Shown here in pieces: positions 47,265 through 56,730 of a stretch of 64,000 nucleotides of DNA. This DNA is from JBCCMF01 sp038747545 (GTDB lineage: Bacteria > Bacteroidota > Rhodothermia > Rhodothermales > JBCCMF01). Below the pieces are notes generated by a model that worked only from the letters and a program-made list of their open reading frames with translations, made no database searches and was not told where the DNA came from. A program made the translations under genes and the position numbers. Each line of letters opens with the position of its first letter. Position 1 is the first letter of the stretch. The DNA lies in the NCBI GenBank assembly GCA_038747545.1, contig JBCDJT010000005.1:9655-73654 (forward strand), given 5' to 3'.

Positions 47265-49841
47265 TCAGGGTACCTCTTGGTCAACCAGCCGCAGCAGCAG
47301 CTTCTGCGCTTCGCGGAAGGTAGGAGCGTCTTCTAAAGCCATCAGGACGGCGCGCTTGGCACGTTCCGGCTCTCCCGCGTCGTCGAGTGTGAGGGCCAGC
47401 GCTAGGTACGCCTGCGGCGCGTCGTTGGGACGCAGCGCCACCACGGCTTCGCGTGCGCGGATCGCCCGCGGCCAATCGTTGGCCCGGGCATGCAGCACGG
47501 CGAGGCGTTCATGCACCTCAGGGATGTACGGGTCGATGTTCAAGCTCTCTGCCCACCACCGCCGCGCCTGCTCGCCCTGGCCGCGCTCGTCGAGCAGTTC
47601 GGCTAGCTGGCGCATGGCGGCATCATCCCTCTCAGCGAGCGCTAGGTAGGCCTCTAGGACACGTATCTGCTCATCGACCTGCCCTTGGCTGGCGTAAAGC
47701 GCGGCGAGCTGTCCGTACGGATTCTGCGGCCCGACGTAGCGCGGAAAGAGATCGATGGCGCCTTCGAATGCATCGATGGCCTCGGTTGTGTTCCCCGCCG
47801 CGGCAGCCTGCTCGCCCTCCCCCAAACGTTTGAGAAACGGATTCTCGGACTGCGCGACGTCCACCTGGCCCGCTTCGTCGACAGGCGCCTCGCCAAGCAC
47901 GGCTTGGTAGGGCGCGCGCTGGGCTTCGATGAAGGCATCAAACTGCGCCTGCAGGGCCTCCAGCTCTTGCCCGGTGACCGTTGCCAGCGCCTCGTTGATG
48001 GCGACGCCCTCGCCCAGCAATTCCAGCACCTGCACCACCGTTTCGAAGCCGCCCAGTCCGGTGAGGTATTCAATCACTTTAGAGGCGTGGTAGTAGCTCA
48101 GGAGCACCTGGCCTGGGAATGCCGGGCGTGTGAACCCCCGATCCATTTCAGCGATCGGGTGCAGCCTGTCTTGGTCGAGGGCGGCATAGAAGGCGAAGTC
48201 CATGTCGCGGTCCCACGCCGGGTTGTGCAGCCGCTCCTCGTAGACCGAGAGCCCTTCGGTGAACCACCGTGGCAGCTGAAAGTCCGTCACACCAATGGCC
48301 ATGGTGTGCGCAAGCTCATGCCAGAGCGTGCGCGCCCAGTTGTACGACTCGCCCTTGCGTGCCTGCGGCGAGTCGAGCGCGATGATGTCGCCAAACGCGA
48401 CGCCAAGCAGCCCCAGGTGGGGCACCCCGCCCACCCGTACGGCGAAGTCGTCAGAGTCGTTGTAGGCTTCGATCAGGATCTTACCTTCGGGTCGGTAGGG
48501 ATAGCGCGCCGTGAACGCCGCGAACGCTGCTTCGGCTTGCTCCAGCATCAACGGCCCCAGCACCTCCACGTCGCTCTCGTGAACGTACAGCATGAAGTGC
48601 TCGCTCTGCAGCGTGCGGAAGTTGGGCGCCTGGTCAAGCAGCGTCAGCGTGTTGCCTACAAACAGGTTGAAGCCGTCTCGCTCGAAGCTGGACTCCAGGT
48701 AGCGACGGGCCTCACGCGGCTTGCCATTGCGCAGCAGCGCGAGGCCATACTCGGCCAGCGCTTTCGGATTGCGCCGCTCTTGCCGTACGGCTTGGCGCGT
48801 GAATGCCTCAGCCGCCGGGTAGCGGAAACGGTTGGACACGTGCTCGGCCAGGGTCAAGTAAAACGTGGCCGAACGCGGCGTCATCTGCTGCACCTGCGCT
48901 TCGGCCTCGGCAAAGCCTGTGCTATCGGCTTGCAGGTAGCGCGCCGCCGCGAGGAGCCCCCAGGATTCCAGGTTTACAGGGTCTGTGCCGAGGGCCTGCT
49001 GTGCCTTCCCCGCTGCCGCCGCATAGTCGGCATCGAGAATGTGGACGCCTGCCCACAGGTTCAGTGCCCCTGTGTGGTTCGGGTTGACCTCAAGCGCCGC
49101 GCGCGCCGCTGCTTCCTTGCCAGCAAACCCCTGCAGGTGCCCCCGCCCAACGAGCGCGTCGGGGTGGCGCGGATTCATGGCCAGCACCTCTTCGTACGTG
49201 CGGCGTGCTTCGGCGTCGTTGTACTTGCTCCGAAACAGATCGGCCCAGCCGAGCAGCGTTGCTGGGTCTTGACTGTCGATACGGTAGGCCAGACGGTACG
49301 CTTCGTTGGCGTCGTGGAACTCCTCCAGCCGCGCAGCCGACTCCGCCGCGGCGCGCAGGTCGGCGGGCGTACGTAGCTGGTTTTCGCGGAAGGCCGAGAG
49401 CGCCATGGAGTAGAGCTGTCCAGCCAGCCGCCCCTCGCCCTGTCGGTATGCCACCTCGCCCTGCATAACGATGTTGGGCCAGTACGGTGGACGCTGGTCG
49501 GCACGGGATGCCGTCTCCGCTACATCGGCCCATGCCCCGACGGCTCGGTACAGCGTGCTGAGGGCGTGCCACGTGGGCGCGTCGTCGTAATCGTAGGCCA
49601 GTGCCGTGAGCGCCTCGATGCCTTCGTCGTAACGCCCTTGAACGCGAAAGACCTCAGCATAGGCTTGAACGTGCTGCTGACGCAGCGAGTCGCTTTCTTC
49701 CACGAGCACGGCCAATGCGCTTTCTGCCGCCGCATAGTCCCCCGTGCGCAGTGCTGTGACTGGATCCGTAGCGGCAGGCTGCGCGGTGCAGGCCTGGCTG
49801 AACAGCAGCAGCAACGGCAGTAGAAGCAGCGAAACGCGCAT
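47265..49841 (-). CDS. TPR-repeat lipoprotein with gluzincin (HELAH) peptidase-like domain
   Basis: An 858-residue exported lipoprotein (lipobox SQAC). The first half and the last quarter are TPR-like repeats (DAALVG..ALEVNPNHTGALNLWAG.., EALRQAVRQERRNPKALAEYGLALL). Between them lies a gluzincin-type peptidase segment with HELAHTMAIG near residue 507 and a following E (WFTEGLSVYEE), as in the MA-family 'peptidase MA' domain. It may be an envelope protease or chaperone. It is transcribed ahead of moxR on the same strand, 46 bp apart, and may work with it. Confidence 0.85.
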   Translation of the reverse strand: MRVSLLLLPLLLLFSQACTAQPAATDPVTALRTGDYAAAESALAVLVEESDSLRQQHVQAYAEVFRVQGRYDEGIEALTALAYDYDDAPTWHALSTLYRAVGAWADVAETASRADQRPPYWPNIVMQGEVAYRQGEGRLAGQLYSMALSAFRENQLRTPADLRAAAESAARLEEFHDANEAYRLAYRIDSQDPATLLGWADLFRSKYNDAEARRTYEEVLAMNPRHPDALVGRGHLQGFAGKEAAARAALEVNPNHTGALNLWAGVHILDADYAAAAGKAQQALGTDPVNLESWGLLAAARYLQADSTGFAEAEAQVQQMTPRSATFYLTLAEHVSNRFRYPAAEAFTRQAVRQERRNPKALAEYGLALLRNGKPREARRYLESSFERDGFNLFVGNTLTLLDQAPNFRTLQSEHFMLYVHESDVEVLGPLMLEQAEAAFAAFTARYPYRPEGKILIEAYNDSDDFAVRVGGVPHLGLLGVAFGDIIALDSPQARKGESYNWARTLWHELAHTMAIGVTDFQLPRWFTEGLSVYEERLHNPAWDRDMDFAFYAALDQDRLHPIAEMDRGFTRPAFPGQVLLSYYHASKVIEYLTGLGGFETVVQVLELLGEGVAINEALATVTGQELEALQAQFDAFIEAQRAPYQAVLGEAPVDEAGQVDVAQSENPFLKRLGEGEQAAAAGNTTEAIDAFEGAIDLFPRYVGPQNPYGQLAALYASQGQVDEQIRVLEAYLALAERDDAAMRQLAELLDERGQGEQARRWWAESLNIDPYIPEVHERLAVLHARANDWPRAIRAREAVVALRPNDAPQAYLALALTLDDAGEPERAKRAVLMALEDAPTFREAQKLLLRLVDQEVP

Positions 49842-50005
49842 GTCAGCGTACGTGTGGGCAGTGGCGAGCGGTACCAACGTGTAAGAAACGGCTTATCGTG
49901 TATGGTCGCCACCTCTGGCCCGGTAGCCTCTGGATCGTTACGAAACGCGTCTCGGAGGCGCCTCGGTGAACAAAACATAAAGAGCACCCCTGCCGCGCTC
50001 AGGTA

Positions 50006-50035
50006 TTGCAATCTGCAAAACCACGAGCCTATATT
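50006..50035 (+). promoter_or_regulatory. Promoter of tRNA-Asp
   Basis: TTGCAA (50006-50011) is 18 bases upstream of TATATT (50030-50035), giving a start near 50042, about 30 bases before the tRNA. The spacing and -10 equal those of the orphan RNA promoter at 28.05 kb. Confidence 0.6.
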
Positions 50036-50070
50036 GGGCGCCCGCTCAGAAAGAGCAGCTGACACTATCA

Positions 50071-50144
<74 letters not shown>

Positions 50145-50151
50145 CATGAAG

Positions 50152-50181
50152 CGCCGATTCCGCATTGGGATCGGCGTTTTT
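50152..50181 (+). terminator. Intrinsic terminator of tRNA-Asp
   Basis: CGCCGATTCC, loop GCATT and GGGATCGGCG (10-bp stem, one G-T pair) are followed by TTTTT. It starts eight bases beyond the tRNA. Confidence 0.92.
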
Positions 50182-50475
50182 GCATACTGGCGGTTTTGCA
50201 TGTAAAAGGTGCCGCTACTTTCCAGTTGCCTTTGCACGCTTGGGGGCCGTGTAGGCACGCCTGGGTAGTCGCTACGACGTCGGTCCTGCGGTTGGGCCGC
50301 GTAGCGTTAACGATTTTCACAATGTGAGCCGCCTCGGTGGCGAGAAGTTCACCCTGCCCAGCGCGCTGTCGGCCGCTGGCCCCCGATCTAGGTTACCTAC
50401 TGCCTCTTCAGCGGCAAGGCTCTCGGTGCCCGCGTTCGTCAGTGGGCATATGTGGACGCCGCCCCTGCACACACC
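50182..50475. other. Noncoding stretch after tRNA-Asp
   Basis: About 290 bases without a convincing gene: short frames exist, but all look like chance. No repeat, hairpin with T-run or promoter was recognised. The helicase gene that ends at 50476 is on the opposite strand, so this stretch is its 3' flank. Confidence 0.6.
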
Positions 50476-52674
50476 TTACCGGGCAGCTTGACCTGAGAAG
50501 CCTGCCCGGATGGCCATGAACGCTGCAGCAGGATCGGTCGGGTACAAGCGTCCGCCTTGCTCCACCGTCCGTGCGCAACTGAGCATCAGGTGGCGCCTTG
50601 CGCGGGTGATGCCAACGTACAGCAGCCGCAAGCGCTCGGAGATCAAGCTGCAGCGGGCCACGTCGGTGGGGCGACGGCTGGGGAGGCGCTGGGCTTCGAC
50701 GAGCGCTTGCAAGGTTAGCGTGGCATCGGCCTCAGGGTTGCCCCCGAAGGCCGCATACTCGCCACGGAAGTAGTCGTCGAGGGTGTGCGGAAACCAGACG
50801 GCGTCGCCGCCGAGCAGGAAGACGAGATCCCACTCCAATCCTTTGGCCCGGTGCCTCGTGGTGACGGTAACAATGCCTGGGCGCGGCTCAAAGCCTTCGT
50901 CATCTTGGTCGGTGAGGATCCGTGTCATCTCCGTGCCTTGCATCTCAGCGGCGAAGTCGCGCAGCCGCCACTCGGGGTGCTGGTCGGCGCGCTGGCGCAG
51001 GTGGGCTGCGGCGACACGGGCCACATCAAGCGCTTCGCCGGAAAACAGCTCGTAGGATATGGCCATCGTGAAGGCGTAGATGGGCTGCTCGGCAGCAGCC
51101 AGCCATCGGCGCAGGTGAACGGCCAACCGGAGGGCAGCGTCGTAATCGCCCAGCGTGAAGCGGTCGGCAGGCGGCAGGGCGCTGCGCGGGTTGGTACCTG
51201 CGCTTGGGAAGACAAGCTGCTCGGGCTGGTAGCAACTGCGCAGCAGCACCGCGACGCGTTCGTGATCGCCAGACTGGTCGAGGTCAGGCAGCAGCGTGCG
51301 TAGGGCGAGGTAGCTGTCTTCGAGGGCGGCGCGGTCGAACGGCGTAGCCACAAGTGCGAACACGGCGCGGAGACCGTCCAGCACCATCCGCACCACGGGA
51401 TTGCCCTGCAGCGCCTCGTCGAACGGCACGCGGTTCTTCTTGAGCAGTTCGATGACACTGTACCCCATGGCATTGGTGGGCGTCACGATGGCAAGCGTGT
51501 GCGCCGGTGTGCGCTCGGCGTAGGCCGCAGCACGCTTGCTCACGTCGAAGACCTCGTCGGCGCGCGTGTCATAGACCTGCGTGTGGATGCGGCTCTCGGC
51601 ATCAGGCGGGTTGGGCTGCGGGTCATCCGGGCGCGTAGGCTGGATGTGCTGGTCGCGGAACGTCTGCTGGCGCACCTCACGCACCGGATGCTCATGCCGC
51701 ACCCAGTCGACGAGGTTGTTGGCGAGGGCGATGATCTTGGGCGCACACCGACCGGACTCGTCGAGTTCGACGGCCTGCACAGGCTCGGACTGCACGAACT
51801 GGCGGAAATATTTGGGGTCGGCGGCGGTGAACGAGCTGGTGATCGCTTGGTTAGGATCGCCCACACGCACCCAGTTGCCGTCCTCCCCCGTCAGCAGCCC
51901 GAGCAGCGTTTCCTGAAGCGGCACGCTGTCCTGGCTTTCATCCTCCAGTACGACGCGCCATTGGCTACGCAGTTCGTCGCGGACGTGCGGGTACGTGTCG
52001 AGCACGTCGGCGGCGCGCCAGACCATGTCGTCGAAGTCGAGGAGGCCCGCCCGCTCGGCCGCCGCCACGTAGTGCTCGTACACATAGCGTCCGATGTCGA
52101 GGAAGGGCGTCAGCGTGTCGATGCTGCCTTCGATGAGCTCAGCGACGGCTTTCGGAGACTGGCGTAGGTTCTTCGCCGTCGAGATCACCGAGCGGCACAC
52201 CTCGGGCAGCAATCGCTCCAGCTGCTTGTGCGCCGACGGCGAGGCCGTGACGAGTGCCGCCCAGCGCTCGGGAAACTGCGTGCGCCATTGCGTGAGCGCC
52301 TGGTCGATGAAGCGGCTCTTGGTGCGCCCGCCCAGCACCCCAAACTCGGGCCCCAGCCCTGCCAAGCTCGGGTAGCTGCGCACGATGCCGAATGCCAAGC
52401 TGTGCAGCGTCCGCGCCTCCACACCGCGATCGGACAAGCCAGCCTTGCGCAGCATCTTGCTGATGCGCTGGCGGATGTTCTCAGCCGCCGCCCGCTGGTA
52501 GGTGACGATCAGCAGGTGGCCACCGTCGCGCGTCCAGCCCTGCCGCACCAGCCGCGTGGCGAGCACAGCCAGCGTGGTGGTCTTGCCACTGCCCGGCACC
52601 GCAGCGATGCCCATCCGCCCGCCGGCATAGTCCAGCGCTTCCCGTTGTGCATCGCGCAGCACGAGGTCGCTCAT
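50476..52674 (-). CDS. UvrD/Rep-superfamily ATP-dependent helicase
   Basis: A 732-residue SF1A helicase. Motif I AVPGSGKTT (about 24-32), motif Ia LIVTYQRAA, motif II VVLEDESQDSVPLQ (DESQ instead of DEFQ), motif III GDPNQAITSSF, motif V TVTTRHRAKGLEWDLVFLLG and motif VI LRLLYVGITRARRHLMLS are all present. There is no C-terminal nuclease and no Fe-S cysteine cluster. It starts at ATG 52674, overlapping (ATGA) the end of the upstream gene, a UvrD-like relative without Walker A; the two are most likely subunits. RecBCD/AddAB-like double-strand-break processing or anti-phage activity is possible. This is inferred from structure, not shown. Confidence 0.88.
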   Translation of the reverse strand: MSDLVLRDAQREALDYAGGRMGIAAVPGSGKTTTLAVLATRLVRQGWTRDGGHLLIVTYQRAAAENIRQRISKMLRKAGLSDRGVEARTLHSLAFGIVRSYPSLAGLGPEFGVLGGRTKSRFIDQALTQWRTQFPERWAALVTASPSAHKQLERLLPEVCRSVISTAKNLRQSPKAVAELIEGSIDTLTPFLDIGRYVYEHYVAAAERAGLLDFDDMVWRAADVLDTYPHVRDELRSQWRVVLEDESQDSVPLQETLLGLLTGEDGNWVRVGDPNQAITSSFTAADPKYFRQFVQSEPVQAVELDESGRCAPKIIALANNLVDWVRHEHPVREVRQQTFRDQHIQPTRPDDPQPNPPDAESRIHTQVYDTRADEVFDVSKRAAAYAERTPAHTLAIVTPTNAMGYSVIELLKKNRVPFDEALQGNPVVRMVLDGLRAVFALVATPFDRAALEDSYLALRTLLPDLDQSGDHERVAVLLRSCYQPEQLVFPSAGTNPRSALPPADRFTLGDYDAALRLAVHLRRWLAAAEQPIYAFTMAISYELFSGEALDVARVAAAHLRQRADQHPEWRLRDFAAEMQGTEMTRILTDQDDEGFEPRPGIVTVTTRHRAKGLEWDLVFLLGGDAVWFPHTLDDYFRGEYAAFGGNPEADATLTLQALVEAQRLPSRRPTDVARCSLISERLRLLYVGITRARRHLMLSCARTVEQGGRLYPTDPAAAFMAIRAGFSGQAAR

Positions 52675-54572
52675 CGTGACCCCTCCGCGATGGTGTGGAG
52701 CGCTTCGAAGAGCGGCGTGGGCGCGAGCGTAGCCTGCGGGTCGCGGTGGCTGCACACGTAGACGCCGTCGGTACAGCGGTCTAGCAAGCTGCGCACACGC
52801 CGTACAGCTTGGTCGTGCCGCCACGCCCGCTCGTCACTGGCCTCCCATGCGGCCTCGGCAGGCCACGAGGCCGACAGCGTGGCACGGTTCATCAACGCGG
52901 CGTACGGCGTAGGCATCCATGTAGGAGCCTGCACATCGAGCCACACCTGCAGGGCTACGGCCCGGTCTTCACGCAAGAAGCTATCGACCGAATAAGCGAC
53001 CACCTGACCGGATGGCGTAGTTGGCAGCGCGGGCGCGAGGAAGCCCGCATCGAGCGTGTCGAAGAAGCGCTGGAGGCGATAACCACGGGGGACGCCAAGC
53101 GCATCGGCGAGATCGAGGAAACGTGAGGCGGCGTCGCGCAGGCTTTGAATCGGTGGCAACATGCTGAAGGGGTCGGGAAATATGGCCAGCGCCGAAGCCA
53201 TCAACTCGGACAGGCTGACGTCGCCGCTGAGCGGAGACAGCCGATGGAGTAGCGTGTTGTACGCGGTGTGCTGCTGCTCCGAGAAGCGCGTCGCATCCTT
53301 GGCTCGCAACGCCGACGTGTCGCGCAGCACGCCAGTGGCTGGCTCGAACAGCAGATCGACTAGCAAGCGCGCACGCAGCGGGTCGAGGCTGGAGACCAGG
53401 CGCTGCAGCGCTAGGGCGAGGTCGTCTGCGTGTGGAGCGACGAACGCGCTGGGCGCAAGCAAGGCACAGACGGTGCGGAGGGCACGCACGTCGGCGGCGG
53501 CGGTGAGCCGCTGCTGGCGGCGCGCGAAGGCGAGCGGGATCTGGGCGCGGTCAAACGCATCGGCCAGCAGGACCTGGCTCGCCCCGTCGATGTATGGGGC
53601 AATTAGTGCAACACCTTCGGGCGGGATGCCCAGATTGAGACTGCTCCGTACGGCACCTGTGACTGCCCGGAACAGCCGCGGCCGCTTGCGATCGGCAAGG
53701 TGTCCTCGCAAGGCGTGGAGCGCAGCGGCTCGCGGAATGCTGTCCGGCTCGGCCATGAGGCGCACCACCTCATCCGCCAAGCGGCTAGGCGGGGTGGAGC
53801 GCGCCTCACTCGACGCCACCTTACCGAATCGCTCGCACCATGCGTTCGTGAAGCGAGCATCTACGCCGAGGCGGAAGCGGGTGCCGCCGTGCGGGTCGGC
53901 CGCGGCCACGCAGGTTGTGCCTGCCTCCATCCATTGCGCCAGCATCTGCAACGCGACGGGGGGCCACTCATCCACGCGGTAGGCGAATACGACGGCGTTA
54001 GGCACGGGTGCGGCCCTGGCCGTACGGGCCAAGGTCGCGAAGTCGATCAGGTTGAACCTGCAGCACCGGTCGGCGAAGGCGTCCAGCGCTGTGTGGGCTG
54101 GCGAGTCATCCGGTAACGCCGCCGAGAGCTGCTGACGTGTCACGGCACCGCTGGCCGCATGAGCGCGCACGTCGAGCAGTTCGGCCGCCAGCGACGCTGG
54201 ACCCAGGGCCCAGCCGTCAAAGTGGCCGGCCTCCCGCATAGGGCGCACGACGGCATCCATCACCACCTGCGCTTGCTCAAACGCGAGGTAGATCGGCGGC
54301 CGAGAGGGAGCAAAGCCGTTTTGTGCGGACCACGGCGCCCACTGGCGTTGCAGAGCGGCCCACAGATACGACGTCCAGGTCTGGACCTGCTCGGGAGGCA
54401 GCGCCACACCTTCCTTCTCTAGCTTGGCCAAGACCGCCGTGCGGGCATCGGCGTCGGGCGTCAGCACCAGCACCTCGTCGGTCGCTAGCACGGCCTGTAG
54501 GCGCGTGTACCAGGTCCCGTGCATGGCCGCACCAGGGGACCCATAGAGAAGCGTAGACGAGGCGTTGGGCAT
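52671..54572 (-). CDS. UvrD/AddB-like helicase relative with degenerate Walker A
   Basis: A 633-residue protein whose layout resembles an SF1A helicase that has lost ATP binding. Near the N-terminus LLYGSPGAAMHGTWYTRL stands where GxxGxGKT should be. Then IDFATLARTARA, a degenerate motif II (VFAYRVDEWPPVALQML), a motif III-like AAADPHGGTRFRLGVD, and many leucine-rich helices follow. AddB, RecC and similar partners keep the fold while losing ATPase activity. No C-terminal nuclease cysteines are seen. It precedes the active helicase gene (ATGA overlap). ATG 54572 is chosen over the longer frame because the extra residues are low quality. Confidence 0.7.
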   Translation of the reverse strand: MPNASSTLLYGSPGAAMHGTWYTRLQAVLATDEVLVLTPDADARTAVLAKLEKEGVALPPEQVQTWTSYLWAALQRQWAPWSAQNGFAPSRPPIYLAFEQAQVVMDAVVRPMREAGHFDGWALGPASLAAELLDVRAHAASGAVTRQQLSAALPDDSPAHTALDAFADRCCRFNLIDFATLARTARAAPVPNAVVFAYRVDEWPPVALQMLAQWMEAGTTCVAAADPHGGTRFRLGVDARFTNAWCERFGKVASSEARSTPPSRLADEVVRLMAEPDSIPRAAALHALRGHLADRKRPRLFRAVTGAVRSSLNLGIPPEGVALIAPYIDGASQVLLADAFDRAQIPLAFARRQQRLTAAADVRALRTVCALLAPSAFVAPHADDLALALQRLVSSLDPLRARLLVDLLFEPATGVLRDTSALRAKDATRFSEQQHTAYNTLLHRLSPLSGDVSLSELMASALAIFPDPFSMLPPIQSLRDAASRFLDLADALGVPRGYRLQRFFDTLDAGFLAPALPTTPSGQVVAYSVDSFLREDRAVALQVWLDVQAPTWMPTPYAALMNRATLSASWPAEAAWEASDERAWRHDQAVRRVRSLLDRCTDGVYVCSHRDPQATLAPTPLFEALHTIAEGSR

Positions 54573-54844
54573 GCGCCATGCACGCCAGAAGGGAGGCTGC
54601 AGTTTCGGCCAAGCGCCCACACTTTACGCCGCGCACTGCGGTAAAGCGACCGCCTGCGCTCGGCCACCTGCAGAGGCGCGCTGTTAAAAGATGTTAATTG
54701 CATCCTTGCCCTGACCATCAGCCATATCAAAGTCGCTGCGGCCTGCGTTACCCCCACACAGCCTATCCGGACCCGCTGATGTTCTTCGCGCTGCGCTGCT
54801 CATGAGCGGCGGCGGCCTTGTCACACCTTGACCTCTGGATTCCT

Positions 54845-55654
54845 ATGCGCCCTCGTTTCTACACATTCACGGCACTCGCACTGCTCATTGCCGCACCCGT
54901 TCTGGCCCAAGCCCCCACGTACACACGCACGCCCGGCGAGGTCTTGCGCTACCGCATCTCCACGGACTCAGAAAGCACAACGTTTACGCCTACCGCCGCC
55001 TTTGACCGCATCTTCGAGCGCGATCTGAACCTCGCGTTCACTTTTGAGGAAGCCGATAGCGTGGAAGCCGCCGTTGAGCGCTTTGACCTCGAATCGGGTG
55101 ACCCCCTCGACCTGCAATCCTATGACCTCGTAGACGACATCGAAGGCGCCTTCCGCTTCGCGCTGCGTGCCGACAGCATGGGCAGCGTCGCCCAGCGCCC
55201 CGAACTGACGCGTGACCCTGTGCTGGGCAGCTCAATAGCCGGTGAGCTTAAGCTGTTCTTCCCGCCGTTGCCGCAAGATCCGCTCACCGAAGGCACTACG
55301 TGGACCTGGAGCCGGAATGTGGAAAGCGAGCAAGGCGGCACATTTTCGGATGCCTACACCTTCAGGGTGGTGAATGAGACCACCATGAGCGGTTATAAGG
55401 TGCAGGTCATCGAGATGACCGGTGAGACGACGACCCAGGGCTTGTTTGAAACCAGCACGGGCAGCGACGTCAACTTGGACAACAAAGAGACGCACACCTG
55501 CACGTACTACTTCGCGGTGGACGAAGGCCTACTCGTCGGCTTTGACCGCACTACGGAGACCAAAGCCTACAGCGAAATAGAGGCCATGGGCCGAACCATG
55601 ACCTCGGACCGCGAGAGCACAACGACGACCAAGGCGCGGCTGCACAGCCGCTGA
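54845..55654 (+). CDS. Secreted paralogue 1 of a three-member family
   Basis: A 269-residue protein with a signal peptide (about 1-22, VLAQ) from ATG 54845. The mature part opens YTRTPGEVLRYRIS and continues beta-rich (FEEADSVEAAVERF; FRFALRADSMGSV; FFPPLPQDPLTEGTTW; ETHTCTYYFAVDEGLLVGFDRTTETK). Two more members at 56.7 and 57.7 kb share the opening YxRTPGExLRY, the EADTV and GTxW..TR blocks and the late YYxxDxGxMVG. No known domain was recognised. Probably periplasmic or outer-membrane associated. Confidence 0.75.
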   Translation: MRPRFYTFTALALLIAAPVLAQAPTYTRTPGEVLRYRISTDSESTTFTPTAAFDRIFERDLNLAFTFEEADSVEAAVERFDLESGDPLDLQSYDLVDDIEGAFRFALRADSMGSVAQRPELTRDPVLGSSIAGELKLFFPPLPQDPLTEGTTWTWSRNVESEQGGTFSDAYTFRVVNETTMSGYKVQVIEMTGETTTQGLFETSTGSDVNLDNKETHTCTYYFAVDEGLLVGFDRTTETKAYSEIEAMGRTMTSDRESTTTTKARLHSR

Positions 55655-55671
55655 GGCCGCTGGCGGACCAA

Positions 55672-55702
55672 GCGGCAGCGAGGAACGCAGCCTCGCTGCC
55701 GC
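55672..55702. other. Perfect 12-bp hairpin without T-run
   Basis: GCGGCAGCGAGG, loop AACGCAG and CCTCGCTGCCGC lie 17 bases beyond the stop of paralogue 1 and 45 before rnz. There is no U-tract, so it is not a standard terminator; it may stabilise the mRNA or act with Rho. Confidence 0.45.
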
Positions 55703-55747
55703 CCGTATGGCGCCGCGCCCTATTGTGACGCTGCGCTACCGAACTTC

Positions 55748-56677
55748 TTGACAGCCTTTACCCTCACCCCACTCGGGATATCTGGAGCCCTTCCTGCTTA
55801 CGGGCGCCACTTCTCGGCGCTGACGCTGGAGCACCCGCGCAGTGGCGACACGCTGTTGTTCGATTGTGGCGAGGGCACGCAGTTCCAACTGGCCCAGACG
55901 TCCGTAAAGCCGAGCCGCCTGCGGGCCTGCTTCATCACCCACCTCCACGGCGACCACGTCTTCGGTCTCCCTGGCCTCCTCAATTCGCTCGCCCTCACCC
56001 AACCCGATCGCGTGGACCTGCTAGTCGTTGGGCCTACCGGCCTGCGCGCGTTCGTCGACAGCCTGCCCGGCAAGGGGCGGTGGCCGTACGATCTCAACAT
56101 CGTGGAGCTGGCGCCCGGCACGCCGCACGCCGTCGTGGCCGAGACCGCACACTACCGCGTGGAAGCCAGGCCCATCGAGCATACTGTGCCGTGCTTCGGC
56201 TACCGCTTCACCGAAACCGACCGCCCCGGCGTGCTCGATGCCGCTAAAGCCCGAGCGCTCGGCGTGCCCACCGGCCCCGCCCTCGGCCAGCTGAAGAGCG
56301 GGCAGGCCGTCACCACCCCTGACGGACGGGTCGTGCGCTCCGACGAAGTCGTCGGCCCAGCGCAGCCTGGGAAGGCGTTTGCCTACGTCACTGACACGCG
56401 CCCGTGCGAAGCCGGCATCGCCTTGGCCGCAGGCGCCGCCGTCCTCTACCACGAGGCAACCTACCGCGACGTCCACGCCGACCTCGCCCGGGACCGCGGC
56501 CACAGCACCGCGGCCCAAGCCGCTCAGGTCGCCGCCGAGGCAGGCGTAGACCAGTTGGTGCTCGGGCATTTCAGCGCCCGTTACAATCCTGTAGACCTCA
56601 CGCATCTTTGCGCTGAGGCGGCTCGTAGCCACCAGAAGACCGTGATCGCGCAGGAGCTGGTGCCTATCCCTGTATGA
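55748..56677 (+). CDS. rnz: Ribonuclease Z
   Basis: A 309-residue tRNase Z: FDCGEGTQFQL followed by the zinc-binding HLHGDH (HxHxDH), the GTP-binding exosite-like insert, later HSTAAQAAQVAAEAGVDQLVLGHFSARY with the third zinc His (GHFSARY) and PSRLRACFITHLHGDH in front. It cleaves the 3' trailer of tRNA precursors, needed here because no tRNA in the window encodes CCA. No ATG suits; TTG 55748 begins the family-typical MTAFTLTPLGISGA.., so a TTG start is assigned. It lies between paralogues 1 and 2. Confidence 0.95.
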   Translation: MTAFTLTPLGISGALPAYGRHFSALTLEHPRSGDTLLFDCGEGTQFQLAQTSVKPSRLRACFITHLHGDHVFGLPGLLNSLALTQPDRVDLLVVGPTGLRAFVDSLPGKGRWPYDLNIVELAPGTPHAVVAETAHYRVEARPIEHTVPCFGYRFTETDRPGVLDAAKARALGVPTGPALGQLKSGQAVTTPDGRVVRSDEVVGPAQPGKAFAYVTDTRPCEAGIALAAGAAVLYHEATYRDVHADLARDRGHSTAAQAAQVAAEAGVDQLVLGHFSARYNPVDLTHLCAEAARSHQKTVIAQELVPIPV

Positions 56678-56730
56678 CGGCACTGGCCTTCGGTCCTTGC
56701 GTCTTCTCTCCTCCACCAACTGGACTTTCT

